Shown one piece after another: positions 38,701 to 49,400 of a stretch of DNA of 64,000 bases (within the stretch, counting starts at the first letter, position 1; each line of letters starts with the position of its first letter). The stretch comes from Saprospiraceae bacterium (GTDB lineage: Bacteria > Bacteroidota > Bacteroidia > Chitinophagales > Saprospiraceae). The notes beneath the pieces were generated by a model, which was not told the DNA's origin, did not search any database, and was given only the letters and a program-made list of their open reading frames with translations. Both the position numbers and the translations under genes were made by a program. The stretch covers positions 16,206 through 80,205 of the forward strand of contig JAIPBL010000019.1 of NCBI GenBank assembly GCA_021739645.1, read 5' to 3'.

Positions 38701-41700
38701 AACAACGGCCCATTGAGCCAAAGCGGAACCGCTACCGTTTCCGTAACGGCAGGTGCCACTTTCGGCTTCCGTGCTGAGACTGTGGACAATTTGGGTGGAA
38801 ACGCCGAAATCTGGATTACCAAATTCAGCCCACGCTTTGCTGGCCCGTTCAAGCCGAGCAACTGGACGCACAACACCACCAGCCCTGATGGCAAGCAGTT
38901 TTTTTATGATGCCTGTGGTTTCCCTAACTGGGCGATTTCAGCAAACGGCGGCCCATTTGCGGCTTTCGCCACTTTCGATTGTGCAAGCATTACTGCACTG
39001 CCCAATCCTGAAGATATCGTCATCCGTGCAACTGATGCCAGTGGCAATATTACGGTTTGTAGCACCACCGTCACTGTTGTTGACAAAGAAGCGCCACAGG
39101 CTCAGTGCCAACCATTGCTGGTTTCATTGCCAGGTAGCGGCACGGCAACCATCCTCGCCTCTGATATCAACTTCGGGAGCAGCGATGCTTGCTCGCCGCC
39201 AGTTTTCCTTGCTACTTCAAAGAACAATGGTGCTAATTTTAATCTAAGCACTACTTTTAACTGCTCGAACATCGGCCCAAACAACGTCATCCTGCGTGTT
39301 AGGGACAGTGCTACTCCACCCAATGAGGCCTTCTGCCAAACCACAGTGACTATTAATGACCAGTTGCCTCCTGCAATTACTTGTCCGCCTAACAGGGATG
39401 GTATTTCACTTCCGAAGGTTAACTGCGACCAGTCAATAGATCCAAACTCCACAGGTTGGGCCACTGCCACCGACAACTGCAATGCGTCGCCTTTCATTTG
39501 GCATACTGACAGTCCGTTAGCTCCTGGTAGCCATGCAAATTGTCGTACGATTACCCGTACCTGGAAGGCTACTGACGCTGCCGTGCCAAACGGCAACCAG
39601 CCAACGAACGGTAACATCAGTGTCTGCTTCCAGACGATAATCGTCCAAGACTTGGTGTTTCCAAATTTTGATTGGAATGGAGCATTAGTAAATGGCCTTG
39701 GCAATGCACCAAACGACACATTTTTATACGCTTGTGTTGTGCCAGCTGCAGCTATCGCTGTTGGTACTGACAATTGCGATACAGACGTTCCTGTTGCTTT
39801 TACTGTACCTGTGAATACGAAAGGCTCGAATCCTGCAATATGTAGTTTTTACAACTATAACATTACCCGTAGGTGGACTGCGTCGGACAATTGTGGCAAT
39901 CCAATTCTCTACGAGCAAGATATTGTTGTTAGCGATACAACTAGACCAGCATACAGCTTTCCTGCCATGTTCATGTTCAACAACAATGCTGGCAACTGTG
40001 CAGGTACCGCCAATATCAATTTGTTGCAGTATATCACGGACTGTGCTGCAGGCCATTTAACAGTGACTTATAAGATTGATGGTGGTGCTCCACAAACAGG
40101 TGGTACATTGAACGCTGTCCTGAGTGTTGGTTCGCACAATATCAGGGTGAGTGCGGTAGATCCTTGCGCAAACACCACAAACGCTGGGCTTGCTTCAATA
40201 ACCTTTACCATCCTCATCAAGGACACAGAGTCTCCGACTGCCATTTGCCAGTCGGGTCCAATTTCTGTGACGCTGAACAGCAACGGCATTGCCAACATTA
40301 CGCCAGCGACTGTCAACAATGGCAGCAACGACAACTGTGGGATAGCTTCTTTGAATGTCAACCCTGCTACATTCAACTGCTTTACTACACCTAATCCGCA
40401 CACGGTGACACTAACCGTGACAGATGCTGCTGGCAATTTCAATACCTGCACGACGACGGTTCAAATCCTGAACGTTTCGGCACCGACCATCCAATGCCCA
40501 GCCGATATAACGGTTGCTTGCAACATATTCATGGCGAATAACCCAGCCACTTCTGGGGGTTCAGCTACTGCTATGACTGCTTGTGGCCCTGTTACGCCAA
40601 CGCCTTCGGACGTAATCGTTAGTGGCTCTGGTAACTGTAGGGTCATCAACCGGACTTGGTCAGCAACCACAGCAGGTGGTACAGCTACTTGCCTTCAGGT
40701 AATAACAGTGCAGGACAATATAGCACCAGTACTGGTCGGTGGCCCAGCCAATATTACGGTGGATGCCTGTGCAGTTCCAATGCCAGCAGCTGTGACTGCT
40801 ACTGACAACTGTGCTACGGTCACACCAACAATGGCCCAATCTTCAACACAAGATCCGAATCCAGCCAACTCAGGATATTACAACTATACGATTACACGTA
40901 CTTGGAATGCAACAGATGGCTGTGGGAACAATGCGGTTCCACATGTCCAGACGATTACGGTGCAAGATGTAGCACTACCCGTGTTGGCTATTCCGGACCC
41001 GTTGATAATCAACACAGACCCGAACAAGTGCGAGGCGAATGTAAATGTAAACCTGTTGAGCTACATCTCGGACTGTGCTGCTGACCAGTATCTTGTGGTA
41101 ACAAACAATGCACCTTCTGGGCCTGGAACGAGCTTGATTGCCGGGATTTATGCTGCTGGTAATTATACCATCACCGTTAATGCCAATGACCCAAGTAGCG
41201 CACCTGCTGGGCCAAGCACTCAAACTTTCGTGTTGAGCATCCGTGACGGCCAATCGCCAGTTGCTATTTGCTTGACAGACATAACTGTGGTGTTGGACAA
41301 TACGGGCAATGCGACCATCACTTCGAACGAGGTAAACAATGGCAGCTACGACAACTGTGGCATTGCAAGCATTACCCTGTCGCAATACAATTTCAACACC
41401 AGCCATGCTGGGCTGGCAATTCCAGTAACGATGACGGTAACGGACCTTGCTGGCAATACGAACACTTGTGTCGTGATAGTACACGTAGTTGACGATCCTA
41501 CCTTCAGGGTAAACAGCGTAACAGCTGTCAACGGCGAGATGAAGTTGATACCAGTGACGGTCAATCAGTTTGACGATATCGTTTCTTTTGAAATGGATTT
41601 TGACATTGACGACATTGGCGTGGCAACTTTAGTGGATATTGTTGACATTGACCCAAGCCTAGCAGGGCCATCGTTCATAAAAACAATTACCGCTGGTCAT

Positions 41701-43191
41701 GGTGAGGTTTCATGGATAGACAATGCTGCACCATTCGGTGTTTACCTTGCTGATGGCACTGTTGCGTTCAATCTTAAGGTGATGGTGGTTGGCGCTGCCG
41801 GCAGCGCTACCGATATTGACATCAACAACTTGGAAGTTGCACAAGAGATACCAGGTGTCGTTCCTTCGCTTGGATTGACTGGCACCTTGACCGTAGTTGA
41901 CCCAGGCTCATCGTTTACCGTGTCTGGGGAGCTTCGTGGTCGCCCAGATTGTGCTCCGGGATTGATTTCTCAGGCTAATGTCAATTATGTTGGAACGCTT
42001 ACCGGAGTATTGACCAATGTGCCGGGAACGTACAGCCTTAACGTCCCTGCTGGTGCAAATGAGACATTTACACCAACCAAGGGTGCTGTTGCATTGAATC
42101 CAAATATCACTGCAGCCGATGCCCTAGCCGCTCATAATTATGCGGCAGGCACACCGAATCCGCCACTCACTCCGTATCAAATTGTGGCTTGTGACGCTAA
42201 TAACTCAAATAGCGTGACTGCTTATGATGCATTCTTGATACATCAAATGAGCGCCGGGTATTCTGTTAACTTGCCAAAATACTGGCGCTTTGTACCAGTT
42301 ACTCCTGGTTTTGCGCCAAACTCGGATCCATTTGCTGCGCCATTCAACGAGTTCATTTCCCTTACCAATATCAACGCAAATATCAATAACGCTGATTTTT
42401 ATGGGATGAAAGTCGGTGATGTGGTTAATACAGCTGGCTCTGGGGTACCCTGCAATTCATTTGGCGGCAACCCGATATCTGACGGCAACGGCAACGATGT
42501 GGTACTTCGCATACAGGATCAGCCAATAAGCGCAGGTTCGGATGTGTATGTTACGCTTAAAGCGAAGGAGTTCAACCAGATGGTGACCTGTCAGGCTACC
42601 TTGAACTTCGATGCACAATCGCTCCAGTACCAAGAAGTGGTTCCTGGCAATGTGCCAAACATGAATCAGTCCTGCTTCAACCCGATGTTGACAGGTGAGG
42701 GCATGTTGGCAGCCGTTTGGTACAACTCTGATGCGGTAAGCTTGGACAATGGCCAAGAAGTATTCACCGTGAAATTCAAGGCATTGAAAGATGCGGCTTC
42801 ATTGACTGACCTGATTTGGGTAAGTGCTGATTTTGTACCTATTGAAGCTTTGAGTGCGGATGGTGTTCCGGGTGGCGTTCAACTGACCTTCGATGGTAGT
42901 GCATCTGCCACTGGGGAACAGGCTTCTAGCCACTTCGCACTGCACCAGAACCGCCCGAACCCGTTCAGTACCCGTACCGCAATTGGCTTTAACCTGCCAA
43001 CTGCCGACCACGCAACGCTGACCATCACCGATGCTTCCGGCAAGTCGCTGAAAGTAGTCGAGGGCAACTTTACCGCAGGCTACCACCAGTTCATGATTGA
43101 GCGCAAAGAATTGCCCGCAACCGGCGTATTCTTCTACCAACTCAAAACAGCTGAATTCCAAGCTGTGAAGAAGATGATATTAGTTGATTAA
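35767..43191 (+). CDS. Giant secreted HYR-domain protein with P-domain, cohesin-like and dockerin-like modules and T9SS type A C-terminal domain
   Basis: HYR-like repeats; P-domain INHTFIGDLIVTLTSPAGTTVTIFDRPG...FQGDWTLRVYDAAGVDLGIIDSWSL; cohesin-like 41499-41880 and 42490-42900; dockerin-like DANNSNSVTAYD; C-terminal NRPNPFSTRTAIGFNLP...GVFFYQLKTAEFQAVKKMILVD. Confidence 0.88.
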   Translation: MQNFNTQAGFRNRLSSHEQVFKASPLPNGLKTWFAATVAVLLLCCFSFQAANAQCNPDITAPTAVCEGPFTIALNTNGNAPINPDDIDAGSFDNCGAVTLAVSPSSVNCTNLGTFSVVLTVTDLAGNTNTCLTIVTIVDNLPPAIICPGPATVTCGSSTLPAATGFATAIDNCGGNLAQAGIYCPPAPPTMPSFPAGITYCDGVGGCAGGFTRTWRATYDGLTSAPCTQNIIINDTEKPVIDWDGSGTAGNGSGPANTSISCSAALPAAVVFPLVPGPADPRVIDNCDTSPTPTFVETTTRIMNPNVCLYYSYTITRTYGAIDDCGNTAIPYVHTITVVDNSAPVITAPATVNISAGVNCTANVIFPAVTVSDNCAAPANILTSFVVTNNVTGLVVNSGSGLNPSAVYAAGAYTVSFLAHDPCGNPGVATTALNVVDNVAPTAVCVAGSIQVSIPPTGTTTLTAAQVNNGSFDNCTPANMLTFTLTNATFNCTHVGTTQTVTLNVTDTYGNMNTCTATVNIVNNSPPAIFCKNLTVNLDAMGNVIVNAIQFDNGSSDICDATAPLTFEYMSVNGVTLGVPATSFTFNCGHVTLSPAPAIPVVIRVTEVDDDQSPNYTNSGTCSQTIRVQDVTPPTPVCNTATFQLDDDGMISVFDAGTTLTPFTNGTDVSIPDNDIIIGASSVINVPTLGTVSDVNVLVDINHTFIGDLIVTLTSPAGTTVTIFDRPGSPPGFGCGADDLSTTFDDQASLTATDFETACVANNAGTYRPLVSFSAFEGENFQGDWTLRVYDAAGVDLGIIDSWSLTLTNSLVDLLAAGSTDNCNVAWSVAPTMFNCSDVGDQDLNAMGIQNNDYILTVTDPSGNTASINCTNAIVIQDMEAPVVTCAPITVSTGMLNPVTNISTPGQVTVYPTDVVTGGLYMSTSNTGSGNPGTNNFQITMPNVLTFTFDWSYVSNNSSPIWDKFGYYVGTTFTQLTNNNGPLSQSGTATVSVTAGATFGFRAETVDNLGGNAEIWITKFSPRFAGPFKPSNWTHNTTSPDGKQFFYDACGFPNWAISANGGPFAAFATFDCASITALPNPEDIVIRATDASGNITVCSTTVTVVDKEAPQAQCQPLLVSLPGSGTATILASDINFGSSDACSPPVFLATSKNNGANFNLSTTFNCSNIGPNNVILRVRDSATPPNEAFCQTTVTINDQLPPAITCPPNRDGISLPKVNCDQSIDPNSTGWATATDNCNASPFIWHTDSPLAPGSHANCRTITRTWKATDAAVPNGNQPTNGNISVCFQTIIVQDLVFPNFDWNGALVNGLGNAPNDTFLYACVVPAAAIAVGTDNCDTDVPVAFTVPVNTKGSNPAICSFYNYNITRRWTASDNCGNPILYEQDIVVSDTTRPAYSFPAMFMFNNNAGNCAGTANINLLQYITDCAAGHLTVTYKIDGGAPQTGGTLNAVLSVGSHNIRVSAVDPCANTTNAGLASITFTILIKDTESPTAICQSGPISVTLNSNGIANITPATVNNGSNDNCGIASLNVNPATFNCFTTPNPHTVTLTVTDAAGNFNTCTTTVQILNVSAPTIQCPADITVACNIFMANNPATSGGSATAMTACGPVTPTPSDVIVSGSGNCRVINRTWSATTAGGTATCLQVITVQDNIAPVLVGGPANITVDACAVPMPAAVTATDNCATVTPTMAQSSTQDPNPANSGYYNYTITRTWNATDGCGNNAVPHVQTITVQDVALPVLAIPDPLIINTDPNKCEANVNVNLLSYISDCAADQYLVVTNNAPSGPGTSLIAGIYAAGNYTITVNANDPSSAPAGPSTQTFVLSIRDGQSPVAICLTDITVVLDNTGNATITSNEVNNGSYDNCGIASITLSQYNFNTSHAGLAIPVTMTVTDLAGNTNTCVVIVHVVDDPTFRVNSVTAVNGEMKLIPVTVNQFDDIVSFEMDFDIDDIGVATLVDIVDIDPSLAGPSFIKTITAGHGEVSWIDNAAPFGVYLADGTVAFNLKVMVVGAAGSATDIDINNLEVAQEIPGVVPSLGLTGTLTVVDPGSSFTVSGELRGRPDCAPGLISQANVNYVGTLTGVLTNVPGTYSLNVPAGANETFTPTKGAVALNPNITAADALAAHNYAAGTPNPPLTPYQIVACDANNSNSVTAYDAFLIHQMSAGYSVNLPKYWRFVPVTPGFAPNSDPFAAPFNEFISLTNINANINNADFYGMKVGDVVNTAGSGVPCNSFGGNPISDGNGNDVVLRIQDQPISAGSDVYVTLKAKEFNQMVTCQATLNFDAQSLQYQEVVPGNVPNMNQSCFNPMLTGEGMLAAVWYNSDAVSLDNGQEVFTVKFKALKDAASLTDLIWVSADFVPIEALSADGVPGGVQLTFDGSASATGEQASSHFALHQNRPNPFSTRTAIGFNLPTADHATLTITDASGKSLKVVEGNFTAGYHQFMIERKELPATGVFFYQLKTAEFQAVKKMILVD

Positions 43192-43211
43192 GATTACTGA
43201 GTAAACAGGCA

Positions 43212-43256
43212 GCAATTGACAGGCTTTTTTTCGCAAGAAAAAAAGCTGTCAATTGC
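43212..43256 (+). terminator. Intrinsic terminator-like hairpin after HYR gene
   Basis: GCAATTGACAGGCTTTTTTTC GCAA GAAAAAAAGCTGTCAATTGC, single bulge. Confidence 0.7.
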
Positions 43257-43414
43257 AATGTTTATTTCATTCTGGTTCTTGGAAAATAGGGCCGGACACC
43301 CACTATAAGCCCGAAACAGTTCTTCCTCCTAATTTGGGAGGAAGGGCCTTCGGGATGTGTTTCAGATTTGGCCTCAATCCAAAAATCGATTAAAGAAACC
43401 ATCAACCGTAAGAC

Positions 43415-46400
43415 ATGAAAAAACTTTTACCACTACTGATTATCTCCTTTCTTGCTTGGCTTCCCACGACCGATGCTCAATTGACAATTTCAGGAGAAAA
43501 CGTTATTGTTTGCGATCATGGAACAGTCAGCATTGACATTTCTGCCAGCAATTTCATTGACATTACTAGTGCCCAGTTTGGCATTACATGGGATACCAAT
43601 GTTATTTCGTTCACAGGCGTAACGAACAACATGCCCGCATCGGAGATGTACAATCCCATGTACACAGCCAATGGAGAGCTAATTTTTTCTTGGTTCGACT
43701 CGGGCCCGCCACCAGCAGGCTACACACTACCACCAGCTGGCTCCGGCATTCTTTTCACCATCAATTTCAGTGTAGTAGGGAATTACAATCCCGATAGCTT
43801 ATCGGTTATCAACATCGGGAACTCTCCACATTATACCATGGAGGTTGTTTCTACTTCTGGCGTTATTCCCAATGGAAACATAACCATAAACCCCGGCAGC
43901 GTTACGATAGATGATTCCGTTAAACCCCTTCTTACTTGCCCGCCCAATATAGACACTACGGCTGCGATGGGACAAAACACCGTCACGGTAAATTATTTAG
44001 CCCCAACCATAACTGATAATTGCGATTCGCCTGCTCCTATGGGTACGTACAGTCCAATTTCAGGTAGCAGTTTCATGGCAGGCACGACAACAACCGTTAC
44101 CTGCACTGCGACTGATAGCGCGGGCAACTCCGGTAATTGCACCTTCACGGTTAGGGTGAACCCTAACCCCAATGCACTGATGATTCTCGCTGACGACATT
44201 GCCCTGAATTGCAACGCGACTGCGGTGGACATCCCAGTTAGGGTCAAGAATTTTGACGACATGGTCAGTGCGCAGTTTGCCCTTGTCTGGGATCCCACTG
44301 TGTTGGAATATGTGGACTCCACAGATTTTATAAATGTCACTGGCCATCCAAGTGCTATTTACAATGCCAATAATGTATCATCCGGAGAGTTTCGTTTTAT
44401 TTGGATAGATGCAAATAACCCAGCAGGTGAAAACTTGCCGGACAGCTCCGTGATATTCGTCCTGCATTTTACCTTGCTGGACGACACCGCCCTGCCAGAC
44501 GTAGTCGCATTCGCTGCCCTGCCCGGGTTTGTTATTGAATTTGCAAATACCGGAGGCGTAATAAGCCCGTCAAGCTATGCATTGGACGATGCCATCGTTT
44601 CAGTTAAACCCGACACCATCCCGCCGAGCATCACCTGCCCCGCCGACCAGACTTTGGCGACGAATGCCAGTTGCGCAGCGATGCTCCCAAATTACACCTC
44701 GCTGGGCACTGCGACCGACAACTGTTCGGCGCCGGTGGACATCGTCATCACACAGTTGCCGCTTGCAGGCACGGTCGTTTCGGACACGACCGACGTGCTG
44801 CTGATTGCGACCGACGAGGCTGGCCTGAAGGACACCTGCACCTTCCAGGTGATTTTGTTTGACAATATTTCGCCGAGCATCACCTGCCCAGCCGACCAGG
44901 CTTTGGCGACGAATGCCAATTGCGAAGCGATGCTCCCCGACTACACCTCGCTCGGCACTGCGATAGACAACTGCTCGGCTCCGATTGACATCGTCATCAC
45001 GCAATTGCCGCTTGCTGGCACGGTCATTTCGGACACGACGGATGTGATGCTGATTGCCACCGACGAGGCTGGCTTGAAGGACACTTGCAGTTTCCAAGTG
45101 ATTTTGTTTGACACCATCCCGCCGAGCATCACCTGCCCAGCCAATCAGTTGGTTTTTGCTGACGCCAATTGCGAAGCAATTTTGCCTGATTACACATCGC
45201 TGGGTGTTGCCGCTGACAATTGCACGGATACCATTGACATCGTCATCACGCAGTTGCCGCTTGCAGGCACGGTCATCACGGATTCTACCGAGGTGATGCT
45301 GATAGCGACCGACTTGGCTGGTTTGATGGACACCTGCAGCTTCCAAGTAACGATTCTGGATACCATTCCACCTATGATTACTTGTCCGGCAAATGATACG
45401 CTGGACGTAGATTCAGCGGCATGTTTTGCCACCTTCATTTTACCAGCGGCCTCTGCCACGGACAGTTGCGGCATGGTCTCCATTACCGATAATGGCCCGG
45501 CGAACGATGAGTTCCCGGTTGGCCTGACGACGGTGACGTTCACGGCTACCGACATGAGTGGCAATGCCGCCACCTGCCAGATGACGATTTTGGTAAATGA
45601 CACGATACCGCCGGTGATAACTTGTCCCGTTGATACTTCGCAAACAACCGACCTTGGCGACTGCACAGCAGTGGTCACATGGGCTACACCTACGGTGGTG
45701 GACAACTGTACGAACGTCACCATTACCTGTACGCCACCATCTGGCTCGACGTTTCCGGTTGGTGACTCGACGGTGGTTTGCATCGTCGAAGACCCGGGTG
45801 GAAACAAGGACACCTGCTCGTTCGTGGTGACGGTGTTTGATGGCGAAAACCCGACCCTCGATTGCCCCAGCTATACCACCATCATGGTGCCAGCGGGAAC
45901 GGTTGATACCGTGATTAATAACATTTACTTGTTCTTTATCGGTGACAATTGCACGAGCCCGGTTGATACCAGCTACTACCATTTTGCTGGCGCAATACCT
46001 TCGGGTGGCGGCAATGGCATTGATGCCAGTGGCACGGCCTTCCCGGTCGGCACCACCACCGTTACCTATTTTGGAGTGGATGATGCGACCAATGTTGGCT
46101 CCTGTTCTTTCGATGTTACGATTGAAGAAGACCCACAGGTAATGATTGCCTGCTCGGCTCCTCATACTGTTGACAACGGCCCTGGAATCTGCGGCGCACT
46201 CGTCAGTGGCGTAACCGCCGATGCCCAGCCATCCGCCTCGGTGGTAGCTTCTTTTTACCAGAAAAGTGGGGCAACCATCGGCAATGGCCTTGGGTTGGAT
46301 GCCAGTGGGGGGTACAGCGGCGGCTTGACGACGGTGACTTTCTTTGCCGTCAGCACGTTTGGCGATACGGTCAGTTGTTCAACGACCGTGCAGGTGAACG

Positions 46401-49400
46401 ACACGGAACTTCCCGTTTTCACCAACTGCCCGACCGACACCGTTACGATGAACAATACCACTGACCAGTGCGGCCTGCTGTTCAATGGCGCAGTGGTGCC
46501 AGTGGCAACCGATAACTGTCCCAACGTTGCGCTCAGCTACAACTTTACTGTTGGTTCGTTGATTCCGGTCGGCTTCAATACGGTTGTTGCTACCGCAATG
46601 GATATGTCGGGGAATGCCTCCACTTGCACCTACGTACTTAGGGTGGTTGACAATCAGCCGCCTACTTTCACCAACTGCACAAACGGCGCTACTATTTCGA
46701 GGGTAAACGACCCGAACCAGTGCGGTGCAGTGGTCGCCTTTTCGCCAGTGGTGGATGCGCTGGACAATTGCTCACTGCTTGCTTTTACAGAAACAGTGCC
46801 GGGTAACGGAAGCTTTTTCCCGATTGGAAATACGACGGTAACTTACACCGCTGTGGACAATGTTGGCAATGTTGCTACTTGTGAAATCATTGTGACGGTG
46901 AGCGATACGCAGCTACCGACAGTGACTTGCCCTGGCAACCAACCGCCTGTGAACACGGATATGAACCAATGCTCTGCAGCCGTGAGCTTTGTGGTGCCAA
47001 CAGCATCGGACAACTGCGCAGTCATCAGCTTCGGGCCAACCACCCCCATCGGGCCGGTTTTTGCCGAAGGCGTACACACCGTAAACTATGTGGCATCGGA
47101 TGCAGCTGGCAACATGGCGACCTGCACCTTCACGGTGACGGTGGTGGACAACCAGTTCCCTTTCATCCCGAACATGCCTGCTGACCTGACAGTGTACACA
47201 ACCGCTGCAAATTGCGGAGCAAATGTATTCTGGACGCCACCTAATGTTCCAATCGACAACTGCGGCATTGACACATTTGGGCCAAGTGGCGGTGCTCCCG
47301 GCGATTTCTTCGGTGTGGGCATGCATGTGGTGAAATACGTGGCAATGGACGTCAACGGCAACATCACGGTGAAGGATTTGCACATCACCGTGTTGGATAC
47401 TTTGCCACCTGCCATCGACTGCCCGGCTGGCATTTCCATTTCTGTTGACGGCACTAATATTGACGACCCGGATGGATTCTTGATAGGAAGCCAGCCAGTT
47501 GATTGCAACAATATTGAACTTGATTTTGCTGCACTGATGGCCACTGATGCTTGCGGGATAGCTTCGGTAAATCAAATTGCAGGTTTGCCTTCTGGCAGCC
47601 CGTTCCCAGTGGGTTTGACCACGATGACCTTTGAAGCAAAAGATAACTACGGCAACATTTCCACCTGTTCCTTCGGGATAAATGTACTGGGCTTGCAAGT
47701 GGCACCGGCCACGGTTTCGCAAGGTTTGGTATGCGAAGGTGGCACGGTTACCTTCTCCGTAGGCACATTGCCGGGCGCCACATACACCTGGACAACTGGC
47801 AACACTCAGGTTTCCAACCAACCAGTTTTCACCATAGCAAACGCAGCACTGAACCAGAGCGGCATTTACACCGTGGTGGTTTCTACCGCATACTGCGACA
47901 TCCAGTTCACGACAGAACTCAACGTGAGTGCCGTGCCAGTTGTGACGATTGACGCAGATGATATTTTGTGCGCAGCTAGCGGCCTACCATTGGTCGTTAC
48001 TGGCCAGAACAGCTCCACGGCCAATGTGAACAACTGGGCTTGGACTTTTCCGAACGTACCCGGTAACCCAACTGGCCAGATGCAGACCATTTCAAATCCG
48101 ACACCGAATAACTCGGGCAATTACTGCGTGACAGCGACCACGTTGGTTGGCTGCTCCGCAACGGCTTGCGAGCAGGTCACCGTGAGCACGGGGCCACCAC
48201 CGCCGACTTTGTTCGGTGATGTGTCCAACCTATGTTTGGGCGCAGACGTAACGATTACCAATGCTACTTTGTACGGAGGAAATAATGTGACTTACCACTG
48301 GTACGCCACGCCCGCAGTTGGAAGTGGGTTGCTGCAAAGCATCAACAACCCGATAATCAAACCTAAGCCTACCGCTGCTGGCAGCTACACCTACCATTTA
48401 TACGTGACTGTAGATGGCTGTACCTCCGACACTGCCGAGTGGGTGGTCATCGTGGAGGCCGCACCGGCCATCGTTTTGACGGTGACTGGAGAAACGCAGT
48501 GTGTGGACGGTGGCAGCAATATTACCTTGATGGACATCGGCAGCGGTGGCACGACTTGGATGTGGAGCGGTGGGCCATTCCCTGTTTTGCCCGGCAACAC
48601 CAACAGCGTGGTTCTGCAAAACGTGGTTCCTGCATATTCAGGCACTTACACGGTCGTTGCATCTTCGGCAATTGGCTGTACCAGTTCAGCAAGTACGCAG
48701 TTGACCTTCACGGCAGCACCAGCTGCGCCCCAGTTGACTGCCAGCCAAACTACAATTTGCGAGGGCGACATCGTGACGCTAACAGGTTCGCAGTACACGG
48801 GCGTGGTGAATTATATTTGGACAGGCGATGGCATACCGCCGAACAGTCCGAACAACAACCAGATTAATGTTTTCCCACCAAATGGCCCAGGCAGCTACGA
48901 CTACGGTTTTTCTGCCTTCGTCAATGGCTGCCATTCCGATACGGCCACGGTAACAGTCACCGTTGCGCCAGCGCCAGTACTTGCCATAAATGTGGTGGGT
49001 GATTTGGATTGCGTGGATGGTACATCGAGCATCACGCTTTCGTCGGCCTTGACTGGGCTTTCGAACATTGAATGGACGAATGACAACGGCACCGTACTGA
49101 GCCACGCCGACCCATTGGTGCTCGGCAATGTTACATCCGCTACTTCGGGCAGCTACTACTTGACGGCTTCCAATGCGCAAGGGTGCATCGGCTACGGGAA
49201 CACGACGCTGACCATCAGCGATGCCATTGATGGGCTTACTGCTACATCGGCCATGGCTGATTGCGCTACGGCGACTGTTACCCTTGAGGCGAGCTCGATT
49301 GCCAATGCTAGCTACGCTTGGTTCAAGCCCAATGGGCAGCTTTTTGCCATGACCCAGAACACCACTTTGTCCAGTGCTGCTGACGGGATTTACAAAGTGG

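Noticed and set aside
46913-47821. 302-aa minus ORF (also 45440-46165 and 48779-49735)
   Set aside because: Antisense to the HYR protein 43415-50014; no recognisable domain or start context.
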